Notes under the pieces: generated by a model
What the model saw: the letters and a program-made list of their open reading frames with translations, nothing else
What the model was told of the DNA's origin: nothing
The model's database searches: none
Source: Drosophila pseudoobscura
Taxonomy: Eukaryota > Arthropoda > Insecta > Diptera > Drosophilidae
Length of the DNA stretch: 64,000 bases
Reading direction: 5' to 3'
Assembly: GCF_009870125.1 (NCBI RefSeq)
Contig: NC_046679.1
Coordinates: 27,776,001-27,840,000, forward strand
Part shown: positions 59,301 through 64,000 of the stretch, one piece after another
Layout: every line of letters begins with the position of its first letter
Numbering within the stretch: the first letter of the stretch is position 1
Position numbers and translations under genes: made by a program

Positions 59301-62300
59301 TCCCAGACAACTCAACTCAATGAGAGACAGCGAGACCTGGCACTGCCTCAGGCGCCAAGGCTAATAGCTCATCCGTAAAAGAATAATACTTTAAAAGGGT
59401 TCGTCTTATTTTAGATATTTCTTTTTGTTAAATTAATGTACGAATATCATAATTATTTGTGCACTTTTCGCTCGTCCCAAAACTTTCTTTGAAATATTCT
59501 ATAAAAAAGAATAAGCTTTCCCCCATTCTAATAAACACAAAAAACCAAAATTTTAAATAATGCAAAACGGCATACATTTACTTTGGCCGAAAACGAAGCG
59601 AAAACCCAAAAACCCAACAAGATGGAAAGGTTGAAACAACTTGCTTACCCCTCATTTGGCTTGGGACCCGTCGGGCAGTCGTGCGGCAACAAAATGCTTA
59701 GGCACAAAAACTTTTCAAGCCAAGACAATTTCTACAGGCCTCTTTCCACCAAACAAAAGTTCTCATTCAGCCACCAAAAAGGTAATGAAAGAAATGGGGA
59801 TACAACAAAGGCGAATTTTCCCTTTTTTTCCAAGAGGAGTGGAATGGGAATGTGCGACATTTGTTGGGTGGGGGGTCGGGGGTTCGTGACAGCCGCATGA
59901 CACGGGGCGTGAGAGAGCTGAAAGCCAGCTGAAATTTCCGGCCAGAGCGTTCCCAAGGAAATCTCCTTTCTAGCCTTGGAAATAAATGATTTAGTGAGTG
60001 ACACTTGAGACCAGTATTCGGCCTTCATCTTTCAGTGCGACTCGATTCGGTTCGGTAATATGTCAATTATACGGCCATTTAGTGCAACCGACTTGTAGAC
60101 TAGATTCGATTTATAAATTGTATTAACGAAAGACGACACCAACCGATGGCTAACTTTTTGATTGAGCCTTGAGCCGCCAGTAAATCAATCAAAATTCTGT
60201 CAACGACATTCAATGAAGATGAAGTTTGTAATTTCATCGACACTCAATTTATTTATTAAATTTGTTTGGCCATCGTTGTCGAAACTGAATTTAGCAAGTA
60301 GTTCCCGTCCAGAATCGAATGAGAGTAGAGATTGTGGCTCTAACTTTCTGGTTTGTGGGAAACAACTTTTGAACTTGAATAAACTAAAAATAAACTCATT
60401 TTGCTTGCGCTGGTATGGATATTAAAAAACTGTTTCACTATGCAAAATGCAGCTAGGATTTTAATTTACGAGTAAGCTTGTCTGAAAATGATACACAAAC
60501 CGAGCTTAGCCAAAGTTTTGCCACACACAAGTTCCAGCTGCCAAAATACATTCAGAAAATGGGGCAAGTTATCATTAACACCTCGCTGATCCTGCCACTG
60601 AGCCCCCACTCCCACTCTGGACTCCTCTGTAAAATGGTAAATGGATGTGGGAGGAACGGACCGACGGACCTAGAAAGGTGTTGGCAGTCGCTCAGGGGCG
60701 CGTGATTCCCAAATTGATGTGCGGCACACTCTCTCTGGTTACGTGGCATCAACATTTATGCGAGGATTTACGGTTAAAATATAAATCTTGCAACGGCATT
60801 AAGGAGATGCGTGCTCGTTGGCGGGTTTTCAACCATTACACTGGGAGGGAGAATTCTTAAGTCTATGGTAAATCATCTTCCTAATGTATGCAATGAAAAG
60901 TTGTAGCGGAAATCAGCGAAAATTGATTCAAGGTGGTAGAATTTATTTACTCTCAGATTCTACCCCAGTCTTAAGAGATGTGCAAAGATGTCTCAAGACT
61001 CCCAGAAGTTCAGTTTTTCCCTCAGTGTAGCTGTACCTTCGGTTTCATGCTCCTTTTCTTGCTGATTTCGATTTTGATTATATTTTTGTTTACCGCCATC
61101 CCTAGAATTTTACACGCTCTTTTATGAATGTGTCTGCTTTTAAGTGTTTTATGCTTTAATGTCCCCTAAACTTGACCAAATTATTGGCTTGCAAAACACT
61201 ATCGTTTATTGAAAAAGTTCCCAACATGGAGGGAAAAGTTCATCCGTTTTTAGTCCCGAGAGCAGGGACCCCGAGAGCATCATTTACTATTATTTCGCAT
61301 GCTGTCAAAAAGTTGGAGGCCCTCGTGCACGGTCCTTGCTAAAACTTTTCCCACTTGTCTAGCGAATAAATTATTTGAGTACACAGAGCACCATATAATT
61401 TTTACTGTCTGCAAACTATGCATGTTTTATATTAAGTGGAAGTGAAAGAGAAAAAACTGTCAACCTAAATGTTTAATTTATAATGTGCAATCGTGGCACG
61501 GCACGGCACAGTCAGCAAGGCACAGAAAAAAACGCTCTTCCTTTTTTTAGGGACAAATTAATGCACATTTATTAGAATGAAAGACTGTCCAAGAGGTCCA
61601 AGAGGATGGGAACATACGAAGAGAAGAGTGCTAAAGAGTATAAGCCATGGGGGGGAGGCGATTTTCCATGAAGATAAGCCTCATAGTGGGAGTATATGGT
61701 CCATGCGGATAAGGCATAGAGAGACTGGACTGACTGTCCAAGTGGATAAGCCTCGTATAGGCAGGACACTGCCAGGAAGACCCGCACTGGACACACAGAA
61801 AAGCGAAAAAAAAGTTGGCTCGTTGTCGTGCCGACGGATCTTGGCCGGAAACATTTTTGGTTTTTATCAGCCCTCAGTCCCTGGGCCTCTCTTTCTCTCT
61901 CTCTGTCTTTCTCTCTATTTGTGGGTATGCGTGTGTGTGAAGGGAAACATCATTTTATCAAACCCGAAACGAGGTCATGTGGGTTTTTCCTCGTCAGAAC
62001 CAGAATCAGGGCGAAAAACCAAACCCTCAGAAGCTCTGGTAAAATGTTGTATGTTCCTCGGTAACTCCCTCTCTCATGTATTCTGTGATTTTTTCGTGGA
62101 AACACAAATGAAACTCATAAATTAAGTTGCATAAATCACGGCTCAGCCTTCTGTGTGTGCTTGTTTGGAAATGTTATATGGAAAATATATATGCATGATA
62201 AGTATAAAGAGGAAACTCTAGCTCCTGAAATCAATTAGCCAATTAATTTGCTGCTTTTTTGCAGCATTAAAAGTTATTCGCTTGAGATTCTTCAAAATAT

Positions 62301-64000
62301 TAAATTTGCAGCAACATTTTCTACTCTAAAATTCATTGAATAAAAAGTTTTCTGCCATTTTTGTTTTATTGCGAATAGCGTTTGGCTCTTTAGAAAGCAA
62401 AATCAAGTGAAATCATGTTGTGAAATATCTTTTTGGGAGCTTTAGAGAATTTTATTGCATTTCAAGAGCCGACAAAACAATCGAAAAAGCACCTGAGGCA
62501 CACAACAACACAAATGGTAGATTAAATATCTTTTTTTTCTGTCTGCTGCCTTGCCTGGCATAGCACTACTTAAGTGTTATTTATGCAGCATTTTATCCCG
62601 AAACTGAAGAGCCAAAAGTTGAATGTACTACAATGGTCCTTATAGACCACTCGAATGCGAATGCAAATGGATGGAAAACATATCTGCGGTCGGGTGGAGG
62701 ATAAACCAATAAATTCCAATAAGAAAAGGGATCTGTCTCCCCTTCTTTGCTGTTCTTTTTCCCCTATATATATTCATCAACTTTATTATATTGTGACAAT
62801 GTGTTTACGGGGCGTATACTTAACGTGTGTGTGACTGTCATTAATGCCTGCATTTGAGCCACAATAACGCCACTTACCAAATCGAATCGGAACGGCCTCC
62901 AAAAAGATATTCGCTGATGTCGCCCCTTGCTATTAATCACAATTATTGTCAGCCAGTCGGCATTGTCGCTTGTCGGAGGAGGTGGAGGTGCTCCTATGTT
63001 CCGCCAACTGCGGTCCTGAATCAGGTCACAGCAGTTGTTCCGCCGTCGCCGTCTCGTTCCGTGAGCCCCGTGACAAATTGCTCTCAGGCTCGGCTCTCAA
63101 AGTAGGTTACACAGCTGGCACTGTGCCCTGTACAGGTCCCTCTGTCCCGCATACCCCAGCCAGAACCCAGAAGCATGACTAAATGCTTCTAATTGCTGGC
63201 TGGGGCTTGGGGCTTTGTTTAAAACAAAAACAAAAAACGCATGCAGTGGGGAAAATGTTCATTTCGCAATGAGTGGGTCACATGTAATTGCTTGTGCGAA
63301 TGATATGGGAGGCGTGAATACTTCTACACTGGAAAACACTAGAAGGAAAATGTTCTACAATCCAGACTAAATCACTCCCAATCAAATGAAGTATAAAGTT
63401 TTAAAGTAATTTCAATCATTTTACTATTTCCATCTTTTCTACATTTTATTTTCTGCTATCATTTCCATCGAAAACTTTATTCTCTTTTGACTATTTTTCC
63501 CTCACTGTATCCTCAGTAGAACAATCAATAATGTATGGCCACTGGAAGCCCATATTTTGATTACAAATTCCACAATTTCTAATCCCAAATATTCAGTTTA
63601 CCCGAAGGCTTAGGCCCTGGCTCTGATTTATGTCTCATATTCTCCATTAAAATAGAATTTGGTCTTGAGATGGCAATTTATGGCACCAGCGGCCCTGCTT
63701 TATTTAGAATATTGTAAATTTAAATCAAGGGTAGCCCCCAGAAGGGGAAGGTGGTATGTGGCAGGGACTACTTGCAACGACATTAACATTTTGCGAGTAT
63801 TTAAATACGAGGAGCGGAGCCTCCGCAGGCAGAACACAGCGGGGGATGGCTGGGCTGCCGATGTTATGGCACATTAATAACTAGAATTTGAATCGAGGTC
63901 TGGGGAGGGATCTGTGGGAGTGGATGGGAGTGAGCGGGAGTGAATGGGTGTGGTGTATTTAAGTATTTTTGGGGGTGCGGCCACCAAGTTATGCCATTAA
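53345..64000 (+). other. Dgk-eta intron 2, right part to window edge
   Basis: No exon of the kinase and no nested gene could be recognised. Open frames (for example 56442-56840 and 61577-62125) lack domains and splice logic. CT-rich runs occur near 61890-61917. Conserved-looking unique sequence may hold enhancers, which cannot be told from one sequence. Confidence 0.55.

Noticed and set aside
61577-62125. 182-residue open frame in Dgk-eta intron 2
   Set aside because: It includes a CT-rich simple repeat and has no recognisable domain or splice sites.
1-64000. tRNA, rRNA and known microRNA genes
   Set aside because: I looked for tRNA T-loop motifs (GGTTCRA) and for seeds of familiar fly microRNAs and found none in a plausible context. 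A covariance-model search would be needed to exclude them.

Overview
The window is nuclear DNA from a fly of the genus Drosophila. Short introns with GT..AG ends, TCAGT-type initiators with downstream promoter elements, abundant simple repeats and several recognisable Drosophila proteins support this. A dispersed repeat and an AT-rich 39-bp satellite resemble what is common in obscura-group species, but the species cannot be fixed from the sequence alone.

Layout. (1) Positions 1-10,900 are mostly non-coding, with one small three-exon gene of unknown function on the minus strand (2518-3232). (2) Positions 10,924-36,515 hold a tandem cluster of ten alpha-arrestin (ARRDC-like) genes, called Arr-A to Arr-J here. 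Eight are on the minus strand (A, B, C, D, G, H, I, J) and two on the plus strand (E, F). All start with a short first exon ending in phase 1, and most end with a separately spliced tail carrying a PPxY motif or its remnant. (3) Positions 37,859-39,657 hold two adjacent pyridoxine/pyridoxamine phosphate oxidase genes: an intact one (sgll) and a diverged paralogue that has lost substrate-binding residues. (4) From about 41,190 to the right edge lies the 5' part of the diacylglycerol kinase eta gene (CG34384). Its start exon is at 42,247 and the first half of its PH domain at 49,746; the rest of the gene lies beyond the window.

The first large Dgk-eta intron carries an unusual structure: about 51 in-register copies of a 39-bp AT-rich unit, lying between two inverted copies of a dispersed repeat (45,151-48,297). 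A candidate second promoter with a non-coding first exon lies at 52,899-53,344.

How the genes fit together. Alpha-arrestins are adaptors that link membrane cargo to Nedd4-type ubiquitin ligases through PPxY motifs. Within the cluster the PPxY motif is kept, doubled or lost in different copies, while a second tail motif (PxYPV[F/Y]) is more widely conserved. A direct repeat of two GATA-factor sites lies about 60-85 bp upstream of the likely transcription starts of Arr-A to Arr-E, with a single site at Arr-G. This suggests a shared regulatory input, perhaps in the gut. Arr-J has a second, spliceable terminal exon that would replace the PPxY tail.
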